DNA of 64,000 bases, from the NCBI GenBank assembly GCA_016630905.1, contig WBMQ01000004.1, positions 682,001 through 746,000 on the forward strand, read 5' to 3'. The notes beneath the pieces are model-generated. The model ran no database searches. It worked only from the letters and a program-made list of their open reading frames with translations, and was not told the DNA's origin. Below are positions 1 through 10,810 of the stretch, in pieces (within the stretch, counting starts at the first letter, position 1; every line of letters begins with the position of its first letter). The DNA is from Capillidium heterosporum (lineage: Eukaryota > Entomophthoromycota > Entomophthoromycetes > Entomophthorales > Capillidiaceae). A program made the translations under genes and the position numbers.

Positions 1-2061
1 GTTATCAAGATACTGACTTTTGGCAATAATCAAAGGGTTTAAATATTCCTTTGATGTTTTGGTAGTAGTTACACTAGGGATATTAGATTTCCACCTGCAA
101 TTAATTACTCTATAGATTAAGCTTTTGCCAAGTTTAGCCAGGAAAAGTCCGTAATAATACCGATCACTACCAGTGAGTTTACAACTGTCAGAGCTCTGGT
201 ATTCAATGCTATGCTGCTAATAATTGAGATTCCTCAGTGATGGTCGAAGCTAAGAAAGTAATAAAAGTAATCAGAAATATCAGGTGTGTGGAGCAGATTT
301 GTAACTACAATAGTTGCGAACTAAGGATTGAAAAAATTGAAAGTTGATAGGAAAAAAGTAGCAAAGAAAGGAATATATCTATAACCTAATAATACGAATT
401 GTAACATCCTTGGTTGTTACAATTTGTATAAATTATATATTCTATTTCCCAAACATCACTTATAAAAATAGTAGGCTATATTTTTTCTAAATGTAAACTT
501 AGCTCTTGGAGAATTTTGGTCATAGTAGTTAAATAGCTACCTAATGTTAGTTAAAAAGAGTACCTACATTTAATACACTATAATTCAAAGAAAGCAAATA
601 TTTTTACAGCTCAAGTCTACTAAGTATATGTTTTATAGGTTCAAAGGTTTATACAAAATTAAAAATTTAATAAAGTCTAGCTAAGGATTAGGATCTTTCC
701 TTTTTTAAATATTAGCTTCATATAGTTAAAGCTGAAGCTAAAGCCACCTATATTGAATATATATTATGTTAGCTAATAATAATTATACTTTACCTTTGAT
801 GTAGGTACACCTAGCTTATATAAATGCTAAAACCCACTCAACTTGACATTACATTAAAATTCACTACAATACCAAAGGGATCTAGACCGAAGATTGCAAT
901 TAGAAAGTTATAGAATGTAGGTTAGGTATCATAGATACCCCTAATTTATCTTAATTGTAAAGGATCTAATCGTCTGGACCATCAACTTCTACAGCTTTAA
1001 GTTAGGCGGATCAAATGTTTTAGCTGCTTGGGCTAGACTCGGGTAAGATGAGCCAAATGAAGCAAGAACAGATGTCAATGTTTTCAATTAAAATACCATT
1101 TTGATAAGGACCTTATATCTAAATCAGAATACCAAAGTCTGAGGTTTTCTAGACTTGAATAAAGCTAGAGATATCAAGCTTCCTAAAGTCAACGATTTGT
1201 AAAAGTAAATCTTATGAAGCTGCTTATAAACTGAGAGGTATAGCTGATGAACCTATCAAAGTCTAAGCTGCTAATTCAATTTCATAAGCTTGGAAGTATC
1301 ACTAGGGTCAGCTATATTCTGGTAAAGTTAGCTTCATTATGCTAAATTGCAGAATTGAGTAAACTAGTACATTTTTTCTGGCTTAAGGGCCAATAAACTA
1401 TTTATTATATACATACTGCTATAACTGCCTAGTTTCACTATTACCCTGACACAATCAGTATAACGCTCATTAGGAGTAAATGGGTGAGGTAGAACGATTG
1501 CTTACATGCATGCGTACATGAAATCAATGGATGATCCACAGCATAGGGCTAATAGCTACTACTCTGATTCATTGCTCTCTTTCGTCAAGGATTCAAGATT
1601 TTCCAAGTTAGACCACACTGAAGCAATCCAGTAAGAGCTGATGGAGTTAAAGACAAGCGATAAACCACTCCTATGGTTGCTGGATATGTAGCATTTCGGT
1701 GGAAGGATAAGTCGATACTACTCTACAGTGGAGCACTCAATCTATCATAAGAATATCCCCCGTTTTGTATGAATCTGAATTTTACCTTCATCTGAGGGCT
1801 AATAATCTTAATTAACGACCCAGATATGATAAGAGGATGGAGGCTAGGTGGCTGAACATCAGTACTTTATGTCTGTCTCAGTTGAATGAAGATATTTAAA
1901 GACCGATATCGACATAACTCAATAATATGCACTTGACACTGTCGTTTCATGGTCAGCTCTCACAATTTAAACCATTCTTTCTGAATAATGTGAGAATATC
2001 GTAGATAAGAATATAGCGGCGAAAAGTTGAAGCTAGCTCAAATTTATTAGCTTGTTCATAT
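1..2061. other. AT-rich intergenic region
   Basis: No convincing gene is seen. Most of the stretch is AT-rich with stops in all frames. The part from about 1500 to 1757 is less AT-rich and has one frame with only two stops in about 85 codons; it is reported separately as a possible decayed coding remnant. Confidence 0.6.
1500..1757 (+). pseudogene. possible decayed coding fragment, unidentified
   Basis: One forward frame runs about 85 codons with two internal stops (a TAA near 1630 and a TAG near 1691) before a final TGA. The translation has a protein-like composition and the local base content is richer in G and C than the flanks. I do not recognise the family. It may be the end of a dead gene or a chance low-stop stretch; there is no start codon context or splice evidence to settle it. 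Confidence 0.2.
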
Positions 2062-3096
2062 CTAGGGTTCGGACAACTGATTCCTAGACAATTGGAATTC
2101 CTCCAACTTATCTAAACCTATACCTACAAGTTCCTTAAACTCCTGCTTCGTCTCTTCGTGAAGTAAAAGGGCAAACAGTGGATTGATAAAGGCAACCAGA
2201 TAGAATAAAAGTATCTCTATTCCGTCCTCTGTAGAATACCTCTTTACTTTCAAGGTGGGGGCCAAGAGAATTTGAATGACTTCGGGTAAAGTAGCAATAG
2301 CATAGGCCAACAATATTAAAACAAACAACGCTTTGTTACGTTTCAATTTACGCCCTAAACTAGGCCCGGCGTTACTATTCTCGATTACCGATACTAGTCG
2401 ATGGTAGTGAACGGTTATAAGGGTATAGAAAAGAGGGATAGCTATTGAGCCGGAAATTATCACTATAAAAAGTAAGAGTCCGAAGATCTTGCTTCCCAGA
2501 TCCCTACCGAAAGGACTTGGGATGCAGTAGATGCCAGATGGGCTAGGATCAACGTCATCAAACATTACTCTTATAACGAACGTGAGGTAGATACAGATGA
2601 CCAATGCAGAGGTAAATAGTACGCAGTAGAGGGTGTTTACTTTGAATCCACGGACGATGATGAAATACCTTAGGATCGATAGCATGGCCGTCGAAGCCAT
2701 AGCAGCGATTAGGGTGCCTAAACAAAGTATGGCACTGAACCCACAGAACAGGCTTTGCGTATAGACTATGGCGTTGTGGGTAGCCCATTTTCCTATTTGA
2801 CCTACTATTATAAACAAAGTAGCGATCGTATCCAGCGTCGCAATCTGGAGGATTAGAATGGTATCGATGGCCCAAGCTGAATTCCTCCTCCTGAAGAAAG
2901 TGATATATATAACTAAACTATTTAAAACTAGGGTGAACAGTGCTACTACAAACAAAATGGTGTTGGTAATTTCGTTGTGTACGGTTGGACCTACGATATC
3001 ATCCCTATTGAAAATAGCCTTGTCCATCGTTCGATAAACTGTTGGAGTGTCGAGCTCGATTCTCTTGATAACAAAGTTGAATCTTAAAGCTGACAT
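2062..3096 (-). CDS. rhodopsin-like seven-transmembrane receptor
   Basis: The 344-aa product has seven hydrophobic helices at about residues 46-68, 78-99, 115-148, 156-177, 204-228, 256-278 and 293-313. Class A landmarks are visible: an Asn in TM1 (LVLNSLV), a basic residue at the end of TM3 (ILRYFI, in the DRY position), Cys118 at the top of TM3 that could pair with Cys191 in extracellular loop 2, and NPLFA in TM7 in place of NPxxY, followed by an acidic/basic helix 8. It would sit in the plasma membrane and signal through a heterotrimeric G protein; the ligand is unknown. No intron is needed. Met24 is an alternative start that would shorten the N-tail. The class is clear from topology and motifs; the ligand and pathway are not. 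Confidence 0.8.
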   Translation of the reverse strand: MSALRFNFVIKRIELDTPTVYRTMDKAIFNRDDIVGPTVHNEITNTILFVVALFTLVLNSLVIYITFFRRRNSAWAIDTILILQIATLDTIATLFIIVGQIGKWATHNAIVYTQSLFCGFSAILCLGTLIAAMASTAMLSILRYFIIVRGFKVNTLYCVLFTSALVICIYLTFVIRVMFDDVDPSPSGIYCIPSPFGRDLGSKIFGLLLFIVIISGSIAIPLFYTLITVHYHRLVSVIENSNAGPSLGRKLKRNKALFVLILLAYAIATLPEVIQILLAPTLKVKRYSTEDGIEILLFYLVAFINPLFALLLHEETKQEFKELVGIGLDKLEEFQLSRNQLSEP

Positions 3097-4088
3097 TCAA
3101 TTGCTTTTATAGGTTTTAAGAAGCCTTAATTAATTGGACACTAGTTCAAGTTAGTCTACTACAGGTATAGTTTGATCATATCATTTTAGATGAAATGCGG
3201 ACTAGTGGGACAGGTTTATGGGAAGTTTCACTTGAAATCCGCCAACCATCGAGCAAACTGTAAACTGTAATTGGCTAGCTTAGCAATGGTCCAAGAGTCC
3301 TGGCCTTGCAAGCCCGCATTTCGCCTGGACCAGAAACCTGTCTATCACCATCATTGCAAATTCAAACTATAGGCCATCCATTTACCATTTTTGTATATGA
3401 TATTCCAATTTCCCATTCAACTTTTAAATTAGGAGTGCTAAGACTGGAGCAAACTATACCTTACAATCCCTTGCTAAAGTGCGGGGTAAATGATTTTGGA
3501 TGTCAGATCTATTGAAGGAATTCTCAGTTGATTCTATCTAGTACAGCGCTTAGAAAACCCTTCCTTGTGAAAGTAGGTAGGCATCAAGCACCACTACTGG
3601 TATGTACGCTAACCAATTCGAGCTTATTTTTAGCAAAGTATTTATAGTTTAGACTGGTGAAATTTTATAGTTGGTTAACTTGTAGGATACTCTAAATTTA
3701 TAGCTTAAAAGTTTCTATAGAACAATTCTATATGGTGAGACATTCTCTTTGCTTTCTATTTAATAAAGCAAATTTACTAAAGCCTAGAATATTTGAACAT
3801 GTGACTTGAGCCGTGATTTCATCTTTATAAGCAGACTATATCGGTTTCTATTTAAAGAGCTATGATATAGTGTAGTTGCTGTTTGAATATTAAAATGCTC
3901 TTTTACTGTAACTTCAGTTATAGTTTATAAAATACAAGGCTTTTACAAACTTCCAAACACTTTAAAGTTGTTATTATAAAACACATGTATATTAATAACA
4001 CATTATACTAAGATATCTCTTCAAAAGGTCAGTATATATACTGCAAGTACAACAGCTACAGATAAACTATAAGATGTATCACAAAAAT
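3097..4088. other. intergenic region, nothing recognised
   Basis: AT-rich sequence between the receptor start and the esterase 3' end. A 69-codon open frame at 3306-3515 lacks any recognisable motif or flanking splice sites and is not called. Confidence 0.6.
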
Positions 4089-5731
4089 TTAATTATCCCC
4101 AACCTTCAACTGGAACTCGGAATGGATTTCGAAAGGGTAGACTGAGCTATCAAAATTAGATCCAATTAACCAAGCCCAACCTTGCATCTTAAACAACAGC
4201 TCCAATTTAGCAAGGTCAACCTTGGAGTCGTAGTCAGATATTTGGAGGTTGATATTTTTGGTTTTGGAGTTGTGGCATTTCTTTACAAATTGACCAGCCA
4301 ACTGCGACGCAGCTTTGGCGGTCGAGTTGAAGGTAAACATCTGGAACACGTGGGGCATATCTTCAAAGGCGTAAAGTTGGACACAAGGTACATCTTTGTC
4401 TTCAATTTGGTTGTCGGTGGGGTTGTCCGCTTTGATTTTGAGGGCCATTAACACAGCTTCGTCTCTTAACCTTTCATCATGACCAATTGTCTAAATAAAA
4501 TAAGGTTAGTCAGTAGCTATCACAAAGAAGGTGTATGTTATAGTAGCTTACAATAAGTATTGGAGGTAAGTTTTTGAAGCTATTGGAAAAGAGTGGCGAT
4601 ACCAAGTAATACTGAAGCCATACCTCTTCCGTAAAGAAGTGACCTCTAAGTTCAATGACATCTTTCAACTGAGGACTGCCAGCTATTACCATCTTAGTCA
4701 TAAAGTCATGGTTACTATCTGAATCCTCGCTTTTCTTAAGATCGATCTCTGATTCCTTTTGGAAAGCGTTATGGGCCAAAATCTCAGGTCCAGGGAGGTA
4801 GTCAAAGGTGCTGTTTTCACGGAATGAAGGCAGACTGTAAGTCATATCAAGCCAAGGGGATATAAGCACCGTACCAGCAATCATATCTATATTAGCTTCT
4901 TGTAGATCTCTAAGTAAAAGTGTGAAGGACATTGCTAAATTGCCACCTAAATATATCTTGTAAGTTAATGTACAAAAATTGGTAACTTACCAGCTGAATC
5001 TCCAGCTACTACGATATCTTTAGGGTCAACACCTAGTCCACTTGGACTGTTGGAATCAGATGAGGCTTGCTTAGGTGCGGTTAAGTAAAGGTAGGCAGCC
5101 AATGCATCTTCAAGAGCTCTTGGGAATGGATGTTCGGGTGCCAGTCTGTAGTCTAAACCTATCACTAAGTTAGCAAAAATAAATAGCATAGTAAAATACT
5201 GAATAGCCTTGAATCTGCGTTATGAGCCAGGTCGGAAGTTAACTTTCGATGGGTGTTGGGGGAACACATTATATAGGCACCACCATGGAAGTATAGTATA
5301 GTCTTTTTATCGCTGCTACCATTACTGTTGAGCGTATTTTCTCTGTAGCATAGCTCCAAATCAAGCTGGTTCTTAAACTCATTTTCGTAGTCGTACTGAT
5401 AGTCATAATCTAAGTCGGCTTTAACCTTCTCCTTCAAAAGTTTGTAAGCTTGGAACCTAAAGCTGCTCAAAACTGCATAGTTTTCCAGTTTGTAACCATC
5501 CCTTGGTGAATTGACAATCGCATCCTGGTTCTTCCTCATAGTTGTCAGCAGTTGTCCCGGCTTGAAGTTCATGGCCGATTTGATTAAATTAAATAGGAAA
5601 TGAAATTTGATGCTCCAACTCTTTTTCGGGGGACCGGGGTAAATGTAGTGGTGGAATATCGTAGATAGTAAAAGTGATATTAGGTTCATATAATCCAGGA
5701 ACTTTTGATATAGTTGGGCTATGGCCTTCAT
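4089..5731 (-). CDS. HSL-family alpha/beta-hydrolase (esterase/lipase)
   Basis: Four exons, complement of 5200-5731, 4991-5164, 4552-4946 and 4089-4490, give a 500-aa protein; introns are 35, 44 and 61 nt, all GT-AG. The hormone-sensitive-lipase pattern is complete: the oxyanion motif HGGAY at about 149-153, [11 protein letters not shown] at 182-192, and the nucleophile elbow GDSAGG, whose second Gly is created by the exon 2/3 junction (Ser234). The acid residue lies in GHDERLRDE (Asp372), formed across the last junction, and the histidine is in DMPH (His414). The ~130-residue N-terminal extension is like fungal and animal members. It should hydrolyse short-chain or steryl/acyl esters; the substrate is unknown. 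It lies divergently from the TANGO2 gene, 398 bp away. Confidence 0.88.
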
Positions 5732-6129
5732 CTTGCTGTCAATTGCAATTTGTAAAAATGAGATATAAAAGTAAAAGCTTGTGAAAAAATTGTGGAAGAT
5801 AAAATATATACCTAAAAGCCGATAGTTTATGCTCTTTGGAATTACTACTACCTAGCTGCTATTCATACTTGGCGGATATACTATGATAACCCTTCAGTTT
5901 CATCTTGTGCCAATTTTACTACCGAAGGGTGTATAAGGAGCCGAAAATTTTGAGGATTGGTCATTCTCCAGTTGCAACTTTTTGAAGGCTAAAATTTACC
6001 CGGAATTTCCAAGCAAACCTAGCTTTTAAAAGAATATAATTGGTTAGCTTTACACCTAACAAACTGAAAATTATACAAGGACGTCACAACCGCAATTTGC
6101 TTTACAATCCTTAAGAAAAGATTCAGAAA
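5732..6129. other. divergent intergenic promoter region
   Basis: 398 bp between the starts of the esterase (-) and the TANGO2-like gene (+). It must hold both promoters; no clear TATA box or repeat was recognised. Confidence 0.5.
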
Positions 6130-7177
6130 ATGTGTATAAGTGTATTTCAAAGCTTCGATACGCCAGATTCCAAATACAAGTTGTAAGTAATTATATTCAT
6201 ACATAAAACTTTAATAAATTGCAAAAGTATTTTAGCATTTAACCGAGATGAAGATCTAAATAGACCGACCTTGAAGGCGCAACTTTGGAAACCTAACTTG
6301 GAAGCCAGCTCCCCAATCATAATTTCAGGTTTAGACGTCAAAGATGTAGGCTTAAATTCGACAGATATCCAAGAAACTACAACTGACAGCGACGAAATCA
6401 AAATTTTCCAGTCGGCAGGTACCTGGTTAGGTTTTAACAATGTAGGTAAATTTGGATTGCTGACCAACCTGACCCAACCCAACTTGGACAAAGCTTTCCA
6501 TACGCGGGGTGAGTTAATTACTTCATTTTTAAAAACAAAGAAGGTGGATATCAAGGAATATTTGAAAAGCATCGATTTGAACAATTACAACGGATTCAAC
6601 TTAATTTTAGGCGATTTTTTGACTATGGAGTGCTACTACCTATGTAACAACTTATGGACAACTCCTAGCCAAAAGTCGTTTGGTGCTTTGACTACAAATT
6701 CTACTAATGTCGTAACTAATGTTCCTTTCAATAATAGCGATAAAAATGGGGTCAACAAAACTACCAATTTAAAAGGTAAGTTTAATGGTTTAATTAGAAA
6801 GGTAATTATAATGCGCTATTCCTGCATGCATCAATTTATGAATTTTTTGTAAAATCTAGGATCCAGACATTAATTTTGAACAGCTTCTGGATATCATGGG
6901 GTAACTATTCTAGTTTAGTAGCAGTTACTAACATATATATTACTGCTATTATAGACCAGACGATACTACAGATAAGACAAAAATCACCTCTAAAATGGAC
7001 TTATTGAATTATATATTCATACCTAAACTCGACAACGTTAACAATTCAAGTTACGGTACGAGAACCACTACCCTAGTAACTTTAGATCAAAGCAACCTGT
7101 TGAAGTTCAAAGAATTTGGTTGGAAAGACGGCAACGTCAGCTTGAACGTCGAATTGGAAATGAAAATTGGACAATAA
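6130..7177 (+). CDS. TANGO2-family NRDE protein
   Basis: Exons 6130-6182, 6228-6775, 6867-6900 and 6955-7177 give 285 aa. The family signature is restored only by splicing: exon 1 (MCISVFQSFDTPDSKYK) joins exon 2 to give FILAFNRDEDLNRPT, the NRDE motif after which the family is named, with the catalytic-type Cys2 at the extreme N-terminus. Further matches are SGLD, GTWLGFNN, GKFGLLTN, RGELITSFL, NGFNLILGD and, near the C-terminus, YGTRTTTLV. The first intron ends in AAG, and exon 3 is only 34 nt. TANGO2 proteins are linked to Golgi/ER organisation, lipid and haem handling; the biochemical role is unsettled. The stop is 26 bp from the stop of the convergent actin-related gene. Confidence 0.88.
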
Positions 7178-7203
7178 ACGCTTTTATTATTACCCTTTGT
7201 ACC

Positions 7204-8689
7204 TTAATTTTTGCTATTTAACGCGGCCGGGCCCATCTCATTGTAATCCACTTTGTTGACAGTGAGACGGCTGTCATTAAAGATATACTATAGAGTACAT
7301 ATAAATAAAAAATCACAAATAGTCACTTACTTTAGCGGCAATAGTACCCCCCAACATAGGTAGGTAGTACGGAAACTTCTTCAATGTGGTAAAGTACTCG
7401 GGGAACTGTAAAAAGGTAAGTTGGGTAGGTTGAAAGTATCCTCCATTTTCGGAAGCCAGTAACAGATTAAGGAGGTGCTTCTCCAGTCGAAATAGGAAAC
7501 CAGGGACGACAACCAACTCCGAATCAATCAGGATACTTTCGAACAGTTGCGCCTTCTTCTCCTTTTCGATGAAGTTGCAACTTTGAGTTATCAAGTTGGT
7601 GATGCTGGGTTCCAAGTTGTAGGACTCGGAGAAGAGTTCGCCCATGTACCTTGATTTTCCTAATTTGAACTGTGTTTTGTTGGTTAGCTTGTAAATAAAT
7701 GTAGTTTATATAATATTTTTACCTTCAAGTCCTTATACTCGACCTCAACAGTGTCTTCCTTTCCGTCAACTGGGTCTTCGTTAGGAATCTCGTTGAAGGT
7801 GATAAATCCATTCAATCTTAGATATCTTACCAAACTTAGGTCGAACTTCTCTATGGCTGAGCTTAGGCTAGAGTCCTGCTGGAACTTCTGCAACATCAAC
7901 TTGTCAAACTCTTTCAAGTTGAAATCTTTCGAAAATATGCTGGAACTTATCGTTTTACAGTCCAAACTTATACCACTAACTATACCTGCTATAAGTATAT
8001 GATAATATATGTGTTCAATAATTACCTATACGATCGCCTAGCTCTAATACTAAGCCGGATGTCAATCCGTAACCGTAGCAGGTGGCTAAATTTCTATCCA
8101 AAGTGGCCACTTGGCTTAGGTTGAATAGTTCAAACCCAATTTGAATTAAGAACTCCAATTCCAATTTCGATAATTCAGTTGGATGAATGAATAAAAGCTG
8201 CTTGTTGTTGGTATTCAATTTCAGATTAGTTATCAAACAATGGTACCTAACAAAAGAAGCAAAATGGTTAGTTAATTGATATACTAAAGGCTTACAATAA
8301 AACTTTTAAGCCTTCGAAATTAAATTTATTGTCTCCATCTACAAGCCCTACTTCGTAATACTCTTCACCATTTTCTTCCTGTCCCTCTACTTTATCCTTC
8401 AACTCGTTATCGACTTTGACTTTGTTTTGAAAGTATAAATTTAGCAGGCTGCTATTCTCATTTCCTTCCTCTTCGTCATTGCCATTAGCTATCGAATCTA
8501 TTGATACCTCTTTGTTGATACAAATTTCACTACTTATTTCCTTAAATATAGTGTAAATTAGCTTGCTTTTCAACATATACTTACCAATTTTGGCGTTTTA
8601 TCTGGGTTGCTGGTACCGACTTGAACTTTTAAACTGTTGTAGTTGAATTCCACTACTATAGTCGTTTCTTCCGACTGAATTGTCGCCAT
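7204..8689 (-). CDS. actin-related protein, probably ARP10/ACTR10 (dynactin pointed end)
   Basis: Six exons, complement of 8585-8689, 8296-8540, 8026-8246, 7723-7985, 7331-7669 and 7204-7287, give 418 aa, about the length of ACTR10. Actin-fold landmarks in order are an N-terminal beta strand motif (TTIVVEFNYNSLKVQVG), a central phosphate-2-like GLTSGLVLELGDRIG, GKSRYMGELF, SITNLITQSCNFI, and ELVVVPGFLFRL in place of the actin NIVLSGG segment. The C-terminus has LPMLGGTIAAKYIF followed by VDYNEMGPAAL. The weak nucleotide-binding motifs and the LGG-xIA block favour ARP10/ACTR10 over actin or ARP1-3. It would cap the pointed end of the dynactin filament and help cargo adaptors. Introns are 40-53 nt; the first ends in AAG. 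Its exact ARP subclass is inferred. Confidence 0.72.
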
Positions 8690-8875
8690 CTTTTCCTGAG
8701 TAAACATTTACAAAAATTCTAAACTTTCATCGATTTCTTGCATCCTTTAGAAATACGTAATAATCTCAATATGGCGCCATACCATTGGATTAAATTTGTA
8801 AAATTTGGCTGACTGTAGCAATATTTTGAAAACTTTATAAACTCAAGATTCAAAACCTGACCAAATCTTATCAAA

Positions 8876-10162
8876 ATGCCAACGTTTACAGAGCTCCCAC
8901 TCGAACTGTTAGCCTGTATCATTTTCAATGCAGATGCCAATACCCAATGCAAGTTAAGTCTCACCAACAAACTCTTCCGAAACTTAGTAGTGCCCTTTAT
9001 TTTCAAAGAGTTTGATATCGATGTGCTTCATGAAAAAATCCAGGCAATTGATGAGGAATTCGAAGATCCAACTAGGGCACTTTACGATTTAGTAAGGAAA
9101 TATGGCAAATATACAAAGTCCATCGTTTCCTATCATGAAAATGATCTGCTGAGTATATGGCAATTTGAGAACCTAATTGTCTATACTGAAAATGTCTATA
9201 AATACAATTATTTTAGCGGCTTGGGCCCAATGACTTTTGACCTTTTTGCAAAGTTGAAGAGCCTCGAAATCGATTCCAACGAGATAAAACGTTTAAACTA
9301 TACCCCGATAATCCCAGCATTGAGTCAGCTGAGGCATCTAGCATTGCACGGTAGGAATTCCCAGGACTTTACATTGAAGATGATACGTAGTTTGGTTTTG
9401 ACGAGTTTGGAGTTCAATTTCAAGTTTGTCACTGCATCTGACTTTCACTATATCAACGTCAACTTTCCAAATCTAACTCGACTCAAGTTTTCAGTTTATA
9501 AGGATGTATACCCTGCTGATATGACACCTCAGTACAATCCAACTCCAATGTTCCCAAAGCTGAAGAAGCTCCTTATCAGTTTAGGTAGATTAAAGGAAGA
9601 AACCTGGTATAGTAGGTACCTTTTGGACTCTCAATATTTTCCAAATATTAGAGAATTTGCTGTCGCTAGCTGCTTCTGTAATAGTATAGTACCAAGGAGA
9701 GAGTACCCGAAACTCAACACTTTAATCCTTGTCAACCCTATACAATTAGGCCTAATCGATTGGAAGTTATTCCCAACCGTTTCCAAAGTAGATATCACAA
9801 GAAAGCTACCTTCTGTCAAATACTTCAAAGTACTATTTACAGAGGTGCCGAACCTCAAGGATCTAAATTTGAAGATCGAGACGGAAGTTCCTAGCTCTGC
9901 ATTCAATTTTGAACCAAAGACGCGGCTGCACAAGTTTAGTCTGAGATCTATAGTAGATATCTGTCCCGAATTTATCAGGTTCCTTTCCAAATTGACTGAG
10001 TGTCGGAAGTTTGAGTTAGTATTTGAACGTATCTCCGAGGTGCGACTCTCATCGTACCTGTATAGGGATATCACCTTCCCTAGCTTACTTGCTATTGAAA
10101 CTTATGGAGATACTGCCGATTTTAAGGAATTTGTTTGTGAGCGAGCTCCACTTATACTTTGA
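8876..10162 (+). CDS. F-box protein with leucine-rich C-terminal region
   Basis: Intronless 428-aa protein. Residues about 5-50 form an F-box (LPLELLACIIFNADANT, then LTNKLFRNLVVPFIFKEF), which would bind Skp1 in an SCF ubiquitin ligase. The rest is made of irregular leucine-rich segments (for example LKSLEID, LRHLALHG, LTRLKF, LKKLLIS, LNTLILV, LKDLNLKI) typical of a substrate-binding LRR-like solenoid. It starts 186 bp from the divergent actin-related gene. Substrate unknown. Confidence 0.75.
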   Translation: MPTFTELPLELLACIIFNADANTQCKLSLTNKLFRNLVVPFIFKEFDIDVLHEKIQAIDEEFEDPTRALYDLVRKYGKYTKSIVSYHENDLLSIWQFENLIVYTENVYKYNYFSGLGPMTFDLFAKLKSLEIDSNEIKRLNYTPIIPALSQLRHLALHGRNSQDFTLKMIRSLVLTSLEFNFKFVTASDFHYINVNFPNLTRLKFSVYKDVYPADMTPQYNPTPMFPKLKKLLISLGRLKEETWYSRYLLDSQYFPNIREFAVASCFCNSIVPRREYPKLNTLILVNPIQLGLIDWKLFPTVSKVDITRKLPSVKYFKVLFTEVPNLKDLNLKIETEVPSSAFNFEPKTRLHKFSLRSIVDICPEFIRFLSKLTECRKFELVFERISEVRLSSYLYRDITFPSLLAIETYGDTADFKEFVCERAPLIL

Positions 10163-10523
10163 TTTTACAGTGTAGTCAATAAATCTTTTAAACTTCATTG
10201 TCTGTTGTTTAAATGGCTGTGATTATTACCAAAATAAAGCCAATACTATAGCCTGCATATCTACCAACAACATTGTAGTAGAGCTTGATTTTATATATAA
10301 ATTGCATATCCTAATTTCTTATACTGCAGTGTTAACCATCCTATTTAGTATTTAAGGGATAGCGACACTTGCAAAGAAATTAGCTTTGCAATGTGTAGTT
10401 TCTGTATCCAAGTTCTTGTATCAATTTTACTTTGTTCCCACAATCCGTCAATCTCAGTAACTTTGAGTCTTTCTTATAAACTGTCCTCTTGTTTGATTAG
10501 TTTCTTCTAAAATAAACAGTAAA
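10163..10523. other. intergenic region, nothing recognised
   Basis: About 360 bp of AT-rich DNA between the F-box stop and the leader of the FGAM synthase gene. Nothing recognised. Confidence 0.5.
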
Positions 10524-10659
10524 ATGAGCAAATTGATCCGATATGGCTAAAATTGAACCAATAATTAGTTGGGAGGAGCTGCAAAGTAGATTTCCTGATG
10601 AATTGTGCATCAAAAATTTTGTACAAAAGGTAGGGAAAGTCGATTTTACAAAGGTGTAA
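10524..10659 (+). promoter_or_regulatory. upstream ORFs in the FGAM synthase leader
   Basis: Two short open frames precede the main start at 10811: ATG at 10524 (8 codons, stop at 10548-10550) and an overlapping ATG at 10543 (38 codons, stop at 10657-10659). Between them and the main start are intron-like segments (GT at 10630 to AG at 10691, and GT at 10708 to AG at 10795). No combination I tried splices the 38-codon frame into the main frame without a stop, so I read them as uORFs in a possibly spliced 5' leader rather than an N-terminal extension. Confidence 0.3.
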
Positions 10660-10810
10660 CTGTGTTTACAATTACAAACAATTCCTTCAGATTGACAGAA
10701 ACCAAGGTGAGTTCTATTTAGAGGGATGCATGTTAGTGGGTTTAAATTGAATTGCAGTTTAGTTTAGTTAGTCTGTTACTTAAAGTTTATCCTAGATTGT
10801 CTCAACCAAC

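Noticed and set aside
3306-3515. 69-codon open frame between receptor and esterase genes
   Set aside because: No recognisable motif, no flanking exons, AT-rich context like the background.
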